Shown here: positions 21,799 to 32,765 of the stretch, piece by piece | How positions within the stretch are numbered: the stretch's first letter is position 1 | How the letters are laid out: each line of letters begins with the position of its first letter | Assembly: GCA_944989445.1 (NCBI GenBank) | Contig: CALYLW010000438.1 | Location: 124,001-188,000 of the forward strand | Source: Ampullaceana balthica | Taxonomy: Eukaryota; Mollusca; Gastropoda; Lymnaeidae | Length of the DNA: 64,000 bases | Reading direction: 5' to 3' | Translations under genes and position numbers: made by a program | Notes under the pieces: model-generated | What the model saw: only the letters and a program-made list of their open reading frames with translations | Databases searched by the model: none | What the model was told of the DNA's origin: nothing

Positions 21799-22911
21799 TT
21801 GAATTTTTGGCTTTTTAAACTGGGTCTCTATAACCACAGAATTCTGGGGATAACGTTCAACGTTATTCGCAGAATTCTGGGGATAACGTTGAAAATTATT
21901 CGCAGAATTCTGGGGATAACTACTCCGTTTACAATAAGTAATAGTAGTAAAAGTTTTCTTAAAATATTAAGCAGATTCTAACGGATTTTGAAAGCCTCAT
22001 TTGCTTTGCAGTACCAAAAATAATTCCCTTTTTACACCAAATGGGGTAAGTTACACCAATTTGTCGACCACTGGATTCACTGATCTTAGTAGTAAAATTG
22101 CATTATCGATAATCAGCATTTGGTTTTTAAAAAAATTACATTTAATATTCTTTAAGATTTGATTCAGTAAAATTTTAAGACTTAACCTAATCAATACGAA
22201 ATTAAAAAGTTCTTAAATCTTTTTATATTGCTCCTTTGTTATTATATTAGTTTTTAAGGGAAAAAATAGTCCAACCTATACGGATTTGAGAGATTCGACC
22301 ATGCTTACCGTGGGTTGTCGTTTAAAGAGGAAGAGACGATAATTTCCGGTTACCAGATAATAGCAAAATTAGTGTCAATATTATTTGTGTTTTCGGCTTG
22401 AAGAAAAAAATTATTTCAAACAAGTTTTAAATGTTATTTTATTTAGATCGTGACGATAATATATGAAAATTTTCATTCAAAACCCCGTTGACATAATGTC
22501 ATCATTTTAAAGTTACGTTTCAATTAAAGCAATGAACATTTTTAAACGATGCATGCATGTAGGCCAAGAGGACATCACTAAAAGAACGTTTTGGCAAAAT
22601 ACACCCTCAACGAAAAAAGAAAAAAAAACTTATAATAATTACTAATAATTTAAATTTAAACCAAAAAAAAACTTAAAACCACAGATTTAGTTTTGTTTTA
22701 CACCTTCCCCTCGCCCCATCTCAGAAATTTCTTAGATACATGGAACAACTTTTATTTTGTCTTTAAAAGATTTTATTTAAAATTTAACAATTTTTTTAAA
22801 GCGATGTTTACATTGGGAGATTTTTTTAATTTAAGAAATATAATTTAAAAACAGCCTTATTTATTTATTTCACTCTCTTTAGATTTTTTTCATTTGTCTG
22901 AGGGGCCGTCC

Positions 22912-23218
22912 GTAGATGACGTAACGCAATTTTGACCGATTTTTCACCCCCCCCCTCGTCAAGGGTCGTCACAAAAAGTTAGACCCCCCCCCATACGTCA
23001 CAAAGCTTTGACCCCCCCCCCATAATAATAATAAATAAACATAAATTTAAAAAATTAAATAAAATAATTTTTTTTATAATAATTTTTAACCACCTTATTT
23101 TCTATTTGAAAATGAGTATGTTTCAAATCATTTTTTGTCTAATTATTTATTTAGTGTATGTCTACATTGTAATATCGTAATACCCGTGAAGCTATGTAAA
23201 ACGGCATTAATTAAATTG
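22912..23218 (-). mobile_element. TGACGTCA-family MITE, copy d (truncated)
   Basis: GGGGCCGTCCGTAGATGACG starts the copy and C-rich stretches follow, so relative to copy b it is inverted. The opposite end is missing after about 300 bp. Confidence 0.65.
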
Positions 23219-23373
23219 TAAGCCAGTGCTTCTCAAACTTGTTCGTATTAGACGACCGGCAGTTTTTTTTTAATGCATTTCACCAGGTACTGGTGCATTC
23301 TTTTCCCGTTTCGACGTGATTTTCCCTGTACTGACGTGATAGCAAAATGAGCCCCTACATGGCTTAAAGCCCT

Positions 23374-24500
23374 ATCTTATCTGTTTACAGACGCTCCTTC
23401 TATACAGAAGATTATTGCGTCCTACGCTTATCTATGGTTTGTGTTTAGTCCTGCATTTTTATTAGAGATTTAAATGTTGATAAAGTGTTGGTTTTCCTGG
23501 ATTCTTCAGGCAACCCATTCCACGCCCGAATTCCGGACGGGAAGAAGGAAAACTTGTATGTGTTTGTTCTTGCATACGGAATAAGAAAGGTGTTTTTATC
23601 CTTATGTCTATCTGAGGGTTGTATTAAGTTATCTTTGTGTTGTATTTCTAAATTAGAATTAATTGCTTTATGTATGATTACTACTTTGCTCTTGGTTCTT
23701 CTATCCTCTAGTGTTTCAAGGTTTAATGATTTAACTAATGGTGTTACTCTTGTCAGTTTCGAATATTCTCCAGTAATGAATCTGGCAGCTCTTTTTTGAA
23801 TTTGTTCTAGTTTATCAATGTTTTCTTTGGTGGATGGGTCCCATACAGAAGATGCATATTCTAGTGCAGGTCTCACCAAAGTGAGGTAGCATTTTAGTTT
23901 TATATCTCTATTACATTTGTTAAAGTTACTTTTTATAAAGCCTAAGGTTTTGTTTGATTTTTTAATAACTTCATTGACATGGGGATTCCATGATAGTTTC
24001 TCATTTATTAAGACTCCTAAGTATTTTGCATCTTTAGTTTGGGCCAGTTCTTTTCCATGAATGTAATATTTTGAATTTATTTGTTTCTTTTTCTTTGTTG
24101 ACACTTTTCTGGATGGAAAGACATACTCCAGTTAGTTTCCCATTTTATCAATTCATCTAAGTCTTTTTGTAAAATTTTGCTATCTTGTTCTGATTTTATT
24201 GTTCTATAGATTATACAATCATCAGCAAATAGCCTAACTTTTGTACCTGTTGAGATGTTGTTGGGTAAATCATTTATATAAATTAAAAAGAGTAAGGGAC
24301 CTAGCACAGTTCCTTGTGGAACTCCTGAGTTAACCTTTATTGGTGCAGATTTAGATCCATTAATTATTACAGTTTGCTCCCTGCCCAAAAGGAAGTCTTG
24401 GATCCAGTGATGTAAGGAACCTGAGATTCCAAAGTAGTTAAGTTTTTTAAGTAAACTAAGATGGTGAACTTTGTCAAATGCTTTTGAGAAGTCTTGTAAC
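23374..24500 (-). pseudogene. LINE reverse transcriptase, copy 1 (broken)
   Basis: Non-LTR retrotransposon sequence of the Jockey/CR1 type. Visible parts are motif A as DFSKAFDKVHH beside the assembly gap, SGVPQGTVLGPLLFLIYIND, the catalytic FADD, and the C-terminal block ending FSFFPSGIRAWNGLP. Relative to copy 2, thirteen bases are deleted near 24097, which shifts the frame between the FADD half and the C-terminal half. The 5' part is missing, and the other side of the gap is unrelated to the LINE. The 3' end carries the GACGC/GCGTC hairpin and a short GATAA tail at about 23374-23430. Confidence 0.85.
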
Positions 24501-24524
24501 NNNNNNNNNNNNNNNNNNNNNNNN
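24501..24524. other. Assembly gap (24 N)
   Basis: A run of 24 undetermined bases truncates LINE copy 1. The real gap length may differ. Confidence 0.99.
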
Positions 24525-24669
24525 CATTAAGTATGATTTCGGCTTGTTTTATATAATATATTTTTTTTAATTTGTCTAGTTGCCAAGGCATAGCAAGACA
24601 GCTAACGAACAATGCAGCGGTAATTTCAAAAACCATTTGATGTGATTAACCTTCGCGATTTAGCTCGCG

Positions 24670-24700
<31 letters not shown>

Positions 24701-24745
24701 TGATAATTTATATAGCGCTGTATCCCAGTAAGGAACTGACTATGT
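24670..24745 (-). mobile_element. LINE 3' end with ATT tail (inverted)
   Basis: An AAT-repeat tract is followed by TTTATATAGCGCTGTATCCC, the reverse complement of the 3' end at 4510-4550. Only the last part of the element is present. Confidence 0.65.
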
Positions 24746-25617
24746 GACTATTGATATTACAAAGATCATTTCATTGTAGATAAACCAAGAATATATAGAT
24801 ACAAGAGGATTCCTCAAATTGATTTCAATCTTATAATAACAGTTTTCCTGCTATGTATATGCACATCAAAGGCATTTGATTTAAAATTACCACATTGATA
24901 TCAAATCTCGTGTTTTCTAAAAATTATTTGGTATGCGCTGGAAGAGGAATATGGCGAGTACTGTACGAACCCCACATTTGTGCAGGGTAGTAGGGTGTCA
25001 TCTTGTGCGTCGCAAAATACAGTAATACTGCAAGTTGAAGACTGAAAAATACTATGACATTAATAAAATATCCAATATTATCATAACTTTTTACTCTGAA
25101 GCTCACGAGTTTTTTGTTTTTGTTTTTTTGTTGTTGTTGTATGGACGAGGAGGCGTGTTTAAATTGTTGCATTCTCTTGTGGAATTTATAAACTAATGAA
25201 AAATACATGGCTACCGCTATCGGGCAGTTTAACTGAGGGGTCTGTGAACAGCGGTAAATTATCTCATTTGGGGTAAAAAGGGAACTCTTGGCGTTTGAAC
25301 AAAAACCAATCGAACAATTATATCAAACTTAAAACGTTTATAATTGTATCTAATAGATCCCCCCCAAAAAAAATTATTATTTTTTTTAAAATTAAAAATT
25401 GATATTCCGTGTCGTTTTGACTTAAAATATCTTTACACAATCCTATTCAGATCATTTTTAGACACTTGTCATGCTTGTAAAACTCACCAGTTACATTTTC
25501 GGGGGGGGGGTGCTAACGACGCTCCCCCAAATCCCCGAGTCATGTGAGCAGTGAAAAAATTAAAAATTCATTCAATAAATTGTGAGTGACCAAATATTTC
25601 AGTGGAAGTTTTATTTT
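24746..25617. other. Non-coding interval
   Basis: I see no supported gene or complete repeat. Poly-T, a TTGTTGTTG run near 25129 and a G10 run near 25501 are low-complexity features. Confidence 0.5.
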
Positions 25618-25739
25618 AATTTACCCTTTTGATGTGACGTCACATTTCTTCAACCCCCCTCCCTCCCCCTCGTCACGCATCGTCACAAAAGTGTGACCCC
25701 CTCTCCCCTAGGTATGTGACGTCATTTATGGACGGCCCC
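25618..25739 (+). mobile_element. TGACGTCA-family MITE, right-end fragment e
   Basis: GTGACGTCACATTTCTTC and a C-rich stretch lead into the terminus ATGACGTC-type end ACGTCATTTATGGACGGCCC, finishing at 25739. The left end is absent. Confidence 0.65.
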
Positions 25740-26253
25740 TTGAGGTAAATCTTGCAAATACCCACTGTCCATCGATCAATGTATGAAGATGTACACAGGT
25801 TCATGTGTTCGAATACAAATTGTATACATAAGGGTGGGTAGTAAAATATTTTTTTTAATGATTTGATTATATACGAACTATTTATCGGTTAAAAAAAAAG
25901 TGTCAACTGTTCAATCAACATTGTTCATTTCATTAGTTTAACATACCAATCTATACAGTTGTGTAGTTAGGGTTTTGGGGCCCTGAGGCCGGGGGGCTTG
26001 GTCTCTTTGGGGGCCCCTGCATTTTGACATTCGAGATCATGACATGAGATAATGTACTTAATAAATATATAAGTCTAAATTCAAATTACTGCATTATATC
26101 AGTAAAATTAACACACACAAAAAATCAATAAGACTCGTTTAATGAATAATACCGTTATTAATTGGCCAGATAATGCTCAAGTGAAAAAATCAACTCATAT
26201 CGCCTCACGTAGGGCGTTCTGTGCAGCAAAGGCATCTGTAACATCATCTAGAT

Positions 26254-26440
26254 CAGTGCTTCTCAAAGTGGTGGTCCGCGGACCAGTGCCGGTCCGTGGG
26301 CCATCCGATGCCGGTCCGCAGATGTTACCAAAAAAGGACTTTTCGCTACCACGTCAGTACAGGGAAAATAGTTCACCGGTCTCTGGTGCAATGGAAAAAA
26401 TCATGCCGGTCCGCAATACTAAAAAGTTTGAGAAGCACTG
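26254..26440. mobile_element. hAT MITE (CAGTGCTTCTCAAA termini)
   Basis: Termini CAGTGCTTCTCAAA and TTTGAGAAGCACTG are inverted, with ATCTAGAT on both sides (26246-26253 and 26441-26448). The interior has several CCGGTCCGCGG-type words. It is 187 bp long and non-coding. Confidence 0.9.
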
Positions 26441-26448
26441 ATCTAGAT

Positions 26449-28135
26449 CAGTGCTTCTCAAAGTGGTGGTCCGCGGACCGATGCCGGTCCGTGGACCATC
26501 AGCTGCCGGTCCGCGGAATTTATCAAGAAATGAACAAGAAATCTAATTATAATCCTGAAGTTTACCTCAAGTTTGAGAACCAATAAGAGAATGTATAACA
26601 TTGTCAACCCACGTCGTTTGATATAAATAAATTATGTTATAAGGATGACTTGAAGGAGGAATATTATTTTCTTCTCTACTTTATTACCAACTAAACTACT
26701 AGTTCTGAAATATTCAAGGCCTTTCACGATTAAATTTTTGGCAAATGTCAGATAGAATTTAACTGTTTTGTTGGTGTGTGTACGGATGGTGCTACAGGGA
26801 TAAAATACCAGACACAGTGATACTGACCAAGGCAGGTCTCCCCAGCATATTCACACTCCTGATGCAGTCCCAGCTTCGTTGGGCAGGGCACGTGGTCCGA
26901 ATGCCAGACGAGAGACTGCCAAAGTGACTCTTCTATGGCGAGCTCCAGCATGGCCAGCGGTCCCACGGTGGGCAAAAGAAACGCTACAAAGACACACTGA
27001 AAGTCTCACTGAAAGCGTTTGCCATCAACCCAGACACGTGGGAACTTGCTGCAATGGACCGTTCCACCTGGCGTTATTCCATCCACGAAGGTGCCAAGTC
27101 ATGTGAGGCAAACAGGATCGTCTCCGCAGAAAAGAAGAGGAAAGCCCGAAAGGCCTGTGCTGTCAACCCTCCTGGAGATGTCCCACTCGTCCCTTCTGTT
27201 CCCGAACCTTCCGTGCTAGGATCGGCCTCATCAGCCATCTGCGCACGCACAATCAAAGCCAGTCCCAGCAACCCTCGGATGACTAGAGTGGTCTTCGTCG
27301 AATCGACGGACGAACAACAACGGATGGTGCTGCGGCCATGACTGGGCGGCTTTCCGGAGTTGTCAACAAGATTAAAGAATTAGCAGCAGAGTGCAAATTA
27401 AACCCCTGTTTTATACACCGTGAAAGTTTAGCAACCAAGCAAATGTCAACAGAATTAAACAACGTGGTCAGCGAAGTTGTACAAATTGTGAACTATATCA
27501 AGACAAAGGCTTTAAATTCAAGATTATTTGCTGCATTATGTGACGAAATGGGTGCGGAACACAAACAGATCTCAATGGGAGTAAAGATTGATGGACAGAA
27601 ACACAAGCTAACAGCATGGAAGAGTCGAGTGTAAGCAGATTGTTTCAATATGTTTCACAATTTAGCAACAACTATCGATAGTGCAGATGAGCAGTTTGAT
27701 GTTCCATCTTTTCAAAAGTCATCATTGAGCACTTGACAAAATTAATTGACCGTTATGAGTTCTACTTTCCAACAGAAGATGACCAACGGAAAGGTAATTG
27801 ATTTATAAGCAATCCATTTATTGGTTCGAAGGTTGACTTATCTGTAACTGGAAGATAACTTGCTGGAGTTAGCTGCGGATGAAGGTTTAAAAATGAATTT
27901 CGGAACTCTCTTGCATTCTTTTGGATTCACTTGCCGAAATAGCTCTCAAGGCTATTCTGCCATTTCCTTCATCTTACCTATGTGAGACTGGTTTTTCAAC
28001 AATGAGCATTGTTAAGATAAAGTACAGGAACAGTGTGGATGTTTGTTCTCCATTGCGAGTAGCGTTGTCCTAAACTGAGCCACGACTTGATCAACTTGCA
28101 ACAAATAAAGAGACTCACCTGAGCCATTTCCATTA
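26449..28135 (+). pseudogene. hAT transposase pseudogene, ZBED5-like
   Basis: A second element with the same CAGTGCTTCTCAAAG left end starts directly after the shared ATCTAGAT. Transposase remains resemble the ZBED5/SCAND3-type hAT proteins. FVGVCTDGA is interrupted at 26793 and continues after the inserted LINE piece as AAMTGR. It is followed by HRESLATKQMS and LFAALCDEMGAEHKQ, then, after stops and shifts, CETGFSTMSIVKIKYRN and the final EPRLDQLATNKETHLSH near 28077-28130. The DNA-binding BED part and the right terminus are missing, so the copy is dead. Confidence 0.75.
26794..27319 (+). mobile_element. 5'-truncated LINE fragment inserted in the hAT transposase
   Basis: The segment encodes the C-terminal end of a LINE protein: QLRWAGHVVRMPDERLPK, then a stop, then a C2H2-like finger with FRARIGLISHLRTHN in another frame. 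It is bounded by the 12-bp repeat ACGGATGGTGCT (26782-26793 and 27320-27331), the target duplication. It is GC-richer than its surroundings. The family differs from the LINE at 28241. Confidence 0.85.
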
Positions 28136-28240
28136 GTTTAAGTTTAAGTTAAACTTTGAGCATAAACTTACACATGTACTTACTATAATTACTATATTAT
28201 TTTTTTAGATAAATAAACATGACTTTTTATATTAAATTTT

Positions 28241-30081
28241 ATGTTTTCTTTAATCAAGCGTAGACTTAAGTCGGGATATAAATTTATTAAAGTACTTTCA
28301 ATTTTAAAAAAGTTTGAAACAAAAACAATGATTATGGAACCTTCAGGAATAGCCACACTAAAAGGCTCAAATAATAAAACCTATAATGATAATGAAACTA
28401 AAGCTAATATCCTTAACACATATTTTGCATCATCTTTTTCTGCCTCAGGCGACAAGGAAGTTTTAATAAATTTAAATAAAATGGAGGAAATAGGTAACAT
28501 AACTGTAGATGAGATAGGTATACATTCACTCCTAAAAAACTTTAAAATAAACAAAGCTACTTTGCCTGCAAGGTTATTAAAAGAACTAAGCAATGAACTG
28601 TCCCCAATCATTGTACTTCTCTTTCAAGCCTCTCTAAACCAGGGTAAAGTGCCCCAGGATTGGAAATTAGCTAACGTAACTCCACTCTTTAAGAAAGGGG
28701 ATAAATCAGACCCTGGTAATTACAGGCCTGTATCACTTACTAGTATCACCTGTAAATTACTAGAACACATAATATATAGTAGAATAGTTAACCACCTTGA
28801 CAAATATAATGCCCTGTGCCCACATAAACACGGCTTTAGAAAAAACAGATCATGTGAAACACAATTAATAGGTTTAATAGATGAACTATCAAAAGGCTTA
28901 GACAAAAATGATCAAATAGATACAATATTACTATACTTCTCAAAAGCATTTGACAAAGTTCACCACCTTAGTTTACTTAAAAAACTTAACTACTTTGGAA
29001 TCTCAGGTTCCTTACATCACTGGATCCAAGACTTCCTTTTGGGCAGGGAGCAAACTGTAATAATTAATGGATCTAAATCTGCACCAATAAAGGTTAACTC
29101 AGGAGTTCCACAAGGAACTGTGCTAGGTCCCTTACTCTTTTTAATTTATATAAATGATTTACCCAACAACATCTCAACAGGTACAAAAGTTAGGTTATTT
29201 GCTGATGATTGTATAATCTATAGAACAATTAAATCAGAACAAGATAGCAAAATTTTACAAAAAGACTTAGATGAATTGATAAAATGGGAAACTAACTGGA
29301 GTATGTCTTTCCACCCAGAAAAGTGTCAAATGTTAAGAGTAACAAAGAAAAAGAAACAAATAAATTCAAAATATTACATTCATGGAAAAGAACTGACCCA
29401 AACTAAAGATGCAAAATACTTAGGAGTCTTAATAAATGAGAAACTATCATGGAATCCCCATGTCAATGAAGTTATTAAAAAATCAAACAAAACCTTAGGC
29501 TTTATAAAAAGAAACTTTAACAAATGTAATAGAGATATAAAACTAAAATGCTACCTCACTTTGGTGAGACCTGTACTAGAATATGCATCATCTGTATGGG
29601 ACCCATCCACCAAAGAAAGCATTGATAAACTAGAACAAATTCAAAAAAGAGCTGCCAGATTCATTACTGGAGAATATTCGAAAACTGACAAGAATAACAC
29701 CATTAGTTAAATCATTAAACCTTGAAACACTAGAGGATAGAAGAACCAAGAGCAAAGTAGTAATCATACATAAAGCAATTAATTCTAATTTAGAAAATAC
29801 AACACAAAGATAACTTAATACAACCCTCAGATAGACATAAGGATAAAAACACCTTTCTTATTCCGTATGCAAGAACAAACACATACAAGTTTTCCTTCTT
29901 CCCGTCCGGAATTCGGGCGTGGAATGGGTTGCCTGAAGAATCCAGGAAAACCAACACTTTATCAACATTTAAATCTCTAATAAAAATGCAGGACTAAACA
30001 CAAACCATAGATAAGCGTAGGACGCAATAATCTTCTGTATAGAAGGAGCGTCTGTAAACAGATAAGATAAGATGAGATAAG
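28241..30081 (+). pseudogene. LINE reverse transcriptase, copy 2 (nearly full RT, inactive)
   Basis: The frame from 28241 to 29710 covers the reverse transcriptase: the LPARLLKELS and VPQDWKLANVTPLFKKGD region, GNYRPVSLTS, HGFRKNRSCETQL, motif A, SGVPQGTVLGPLLFLIYIND, FADD and the thumb (KYLGVLINEKLSW). Motif A reads YFSKAFDKVHH, where copy 1 has DFSKAFDKVHH; the lost Asp is a catalytic metal ligand. Two extra A bases, near 29681 and 29792, break the C-terminal domain. The endonuclease part is missing (5' truncation). It ends with a conserved hairpin and GATAA repeats, beside the hAT pseudogene. Confidence 0.88.
30024..30081 (+). other. LINE 3' hairpin and GATAA tail
   Basis: GGACGC and GCGTC form an outer stem and CTTCT and AGAAG an inner stem around GTAT, followed by GATAAGATAAGAT. 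The same structure ends LINE copy 1 and both SINE copies, so it is probably the recognition site of the LINE reverse transcriptase. Confidence 0.65.
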
Positions 30082-30330
30082 AACTATTACCCTTATATTT
30101 ACGTCTATGGGCAGATGGATTATAGCATGGACATAAAATAGAAGATACCGATAAAATCCCGTCAAGATAACTTATTTTACAAGAACCGGAGTTATGTATT
30201 GACTGTTTTTAGTTAACTTTTTACCAGTTTTAACACCCGTGTTTATATACGCACCGTATATACTCGCATATAAGCCTACATCGCATATAAGCCGACACCC
30301 TAAAACTGCTTTAAAATGGCCAGTTTTTCT

Positions 30331-30611
30331 ATCTTCTTATCTATACAGACGCTCCTTCTATGCAGAAGATAGTTGCGTCCACAGACCATGACAGATGATC
30401 TGTTGGCAAGTGATGCAGCATTCACAGGCCACGGCTTTGTGGGTTCCACGCATTACCCAGCCGCCTAACTACATGTAGTGTTAGGTACCCATTCGGAGCG
30501 GGGTGACTCAGGGACGCCCTAGGCCCCGGGAACAAACCCTTGCCTTCACACGGATTCGAACCCGTGACCATCGGTACGACAGTCCAGTGCGCTGCCACTC
30601 GACCACCGCGA
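30331..30611 (-). mobile_element. tRNA-derived SINE (minus orientation)
   Basis: On the minus strand the element begins CGCGGTGGTCGAGTGGCAGC (A box region), has a B box GGGTTCGAATCC, then a body ending in the LINE-like GACGC/GCGTC hairpin and a short GATAA-like tail. A second copy lies at 63519-63811. The head resembles tRNA-Ser or tRNA-Leu. It split an older repeat made of CGCATATAAGCCGAC words (30258-30300 and 30612-30635). Confidence 0.88.
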
Positions 30612-31199
30612 AACTCGCATATAAGCCGACCATACAATCGTCTAATTTTACTCCAAATTTTTGGTTCATAGAAATGTGTTACTCTAAAGATGAAAAATGC
30701 TTACTTTAAGTTACATATCAGTTACCAGTTTGTTTACCTTTTCGAATGACACAAAAACGTGTTTTGCTCTTTCCACTTTGATTGCTATAATAATATCTGA
30801 ACATCCGCTCATATGTTGTTCACAACTGATGCTTAACGAAATAAATGGGGCCATCCATAAAGTACGTCACGCTCCAAGGGAGGGGGAGGGGGTGTAAGAA
30901 AGTATGACAGTTTGTGACGGAGTGAGGGGGGTCAGGCCATGTGTGATGTCACACATTTATTTTTTTTATATTTTTCTAATTTATTTTTTATATTTTTAGT
31001 AGAATTTAAATATGTTGCTTTAAAAATAATTTTCAAAAATTTTGTGAAACATTTGAATTAGAATTATGTCATAATATCATGAAATGCATTTCTCCTGAAT
31101 TTTTTGTTCATAAATCTGAATTGGATGCAACAGGACTAATATAAGGATCAGAAATAGTTTGACAATCTTGTTCGCACCAGCCAATATTTCACTCAAATT

Positions 31200-31736
31200 G
31201 TGAAATATCGGGACATAAAATGTTGCGACAGCGTTTTACTTTCGAGATTCTTTCCTCCTCTAATCCCAATCAACCAAACAACTGATGGACTTAGAGCTTC
31301 AGAAAGAGCAGACGCAGATTCTCATAACTTTCCTTCGTTGTTTGTGGCACAAACTCTCAAATTTGATGACATTATATCGAGATCAACAGGAGTTTTCAAA
31401 GTAAAAACATTTTATTGCCCATCTTTGCAGACCAGCTTACTTGATCGAATTTGCAAAGTATGTCACTTATATTTTGCCTCTCAAACAATGTTGAAGAAAA
31501 ATGCAGGACAACACAGAGCTCGGGCTCAGGAGAATGTGCCCACCCAAAGTGTTCAAGAATCAACTCAGATAAATAGCATCCGTCATTTAAGAATCGCTTC
31601 TAGAAGGCAAAGAGAACTTATGTCAGTTATAGCCAGAAGAGAAAATGCACATACAGAGGCAGTTGAGTGGCTAGATGTGGACGAGTTCATCTGTGTGCAA
31701 TTATCCTGCCAGGAAACGATGATGGTGAAAGATTGA
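31200..31736 (+). CDS. Hypothetical protein in a transposon, C2H2-like motif
   Basis: An open frame of 178 codons shows one recognisable feature, a zinc-finger-like stretch CKVCHLYF followed by LKKNAGQH, which lacks the canonical second His arrangement. The rest has no family I recognise. The frame lies inside the long TGACGT-type element and could be a leftover of its transposase or a captured sequence. No promoter or splice evidence supports it as a host gene. Confidence 0.3.
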   Translation: MKYRDIKCCDSVLLSRFFPPLIPINQTTDGLRASERADADSHNFPSLFVAQTLKFDDIISRSTGVFKVKTFYCPSLQTSLLDRICKVCHLYFASQTMLKKNAGQHRARAQENVPTQSVQESTQINSIRHLRIASRRQRELMSVIARRENAHTEAVEWLDVDEFICVQLSCQETMMVKD

Positions 31737-32189
31737 CGTCAGTCATAATTATGGATGAACACTTCACTTCACCGTTGTAAGATGATGTCCAGTGAATATT
31801 TTTGAATTAAACATAAGTCGCAGGACCATAATAAACATATTCAATATAGCTCATGAGTTGGTCACATAATTTGTCCATCTGGTCTTTTTTTAGTCAAATT
31901 GTTTTGTTTCCTTTTTATTATTCATTGGGTGAGGTCAAGTTTCGCTAATCTGCTTCTTATCTTGTGTCAATAGAATGCTTAATCGGAAGATTATCGAAAA
32001 CTCTACCTCACCCATTGTAAATGAAAAGGTAGCAGATAAATGATAATTGTCAAGTCTAATATTTGGAATTTTTGTTTTCAAATTCGATCTAGATTGAGTT
32101 ACTGTTTCATTGAATAACTGTGACAACTGTTGACAAATGCCTATTCTACTATTAAAGTCATTTTAATAATCTGATAATTCTTTTAAGTG

Positions 32190-32345
32190 GGGGTGTACAG
32201 GATTTCAGCTCCAGCTCCTGCAAATCCGGAATCCAGCTATTTTTACAAATCCGGCTTTGGCAGGATTTAACTTCATAGATCCGGTTAAATCCGGCAAAAT
32301 CCGGCTCCGACCGGTTTAAATTTTTTTTTGAATCCGGTACATCAT
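32190..32345. mobile_element. CCGGAT-rich MITE fragment
   Basis: GTGTACAGGATTTCAGCTCC starts the fragment and GAATCCGGTACATCATTA ends it, with several AATCCGG words between. It is related to the element at 60421-60558. Confidence 0.5.
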
Positions 32346-32765
32346 TACTTTAAAGTGGAAATTTTATATTTTAATACAGTCTAATAGTGAAGTGTATTTT
32401 AAGTATTAAATTAAATGTTTTAATAAGTTGTTAATTTTAAAAAAAATTGAAAGTGTGACGTACTTTTACTTTGGGGGTGGTGGGTCCCGAGGGTTGTGCA
32501 AGTTTGTGACGAGGGGGAAGGGGGGGTAAAAATGGTCAAAATAGCGTGACGTACTTTATGGACGCCGCTATATTAAAATCGCTAGATAATGTTATACAAC
32601 TATTATATAAGTAGATTCCTTTACGACTGCCTTCTTTTGAGCATGTTATTTCTAAGAAATCAGACTGTGTACCGATGGCGTCAGCATCACCGCTAGCTCT
32701 AGCTTGGTTACGGTTTGCCAATTTGGACCCCCCTCACCCCCCTTAGCTACGTCACTGAATCTATA

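Larger units (their letters stand above)
20820..21920. mobile_element. TIR element with repeated GTTATCCCCAGAATTCTG termini
   Basis: The left end carries three direct copies of GTTATCCCCAGAATTCTG and the right end three inverted copies, with TTCAACGTTATCCCCAG spacers. The inverted ends span about 95 bases each. The 0.9-kb interior holds a tRNA-like stretch and a fragment of another element but no transposase. Confidence 0.8.
30847..32569. mobile_element. Long relative of the TGACGT MITE family with internal ORF
   Basis: The left end GGGGCCATCCATAAAGTACG and the right end CGTACTTTATGGACGCCGC closely match both ends of the 275-bp MITE at 53419-53693. Here the ends are 1.7 kb apart and enclose an open frame (31200-31736) and a CCGGAT-type MITE (32190-32345). 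It may be a deleted descendant of the autonomous parent. Confidence 0.55.
25956..32757. mobile_element. Composite hAT-like element (6.8 kb) with 8-bp target duplication
   Basis: The left end CAGTTGTGTAGTTAGGG and the right end, whose reverse complement is CAGTGACGTAGCTAAGGGGG, resemble the CAGTGGCGTAGC hAT termini also seen at 34363 and 48793. Both flanks carry AATCTATA (25948-25955 and 32758-32765). The interior is a stack of later insertions: two hAT ends, a LINE fragment, a LINE, a SINE and a TGACGTCA-family element. Its own transposase is not visible. Confidence 0.6.
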
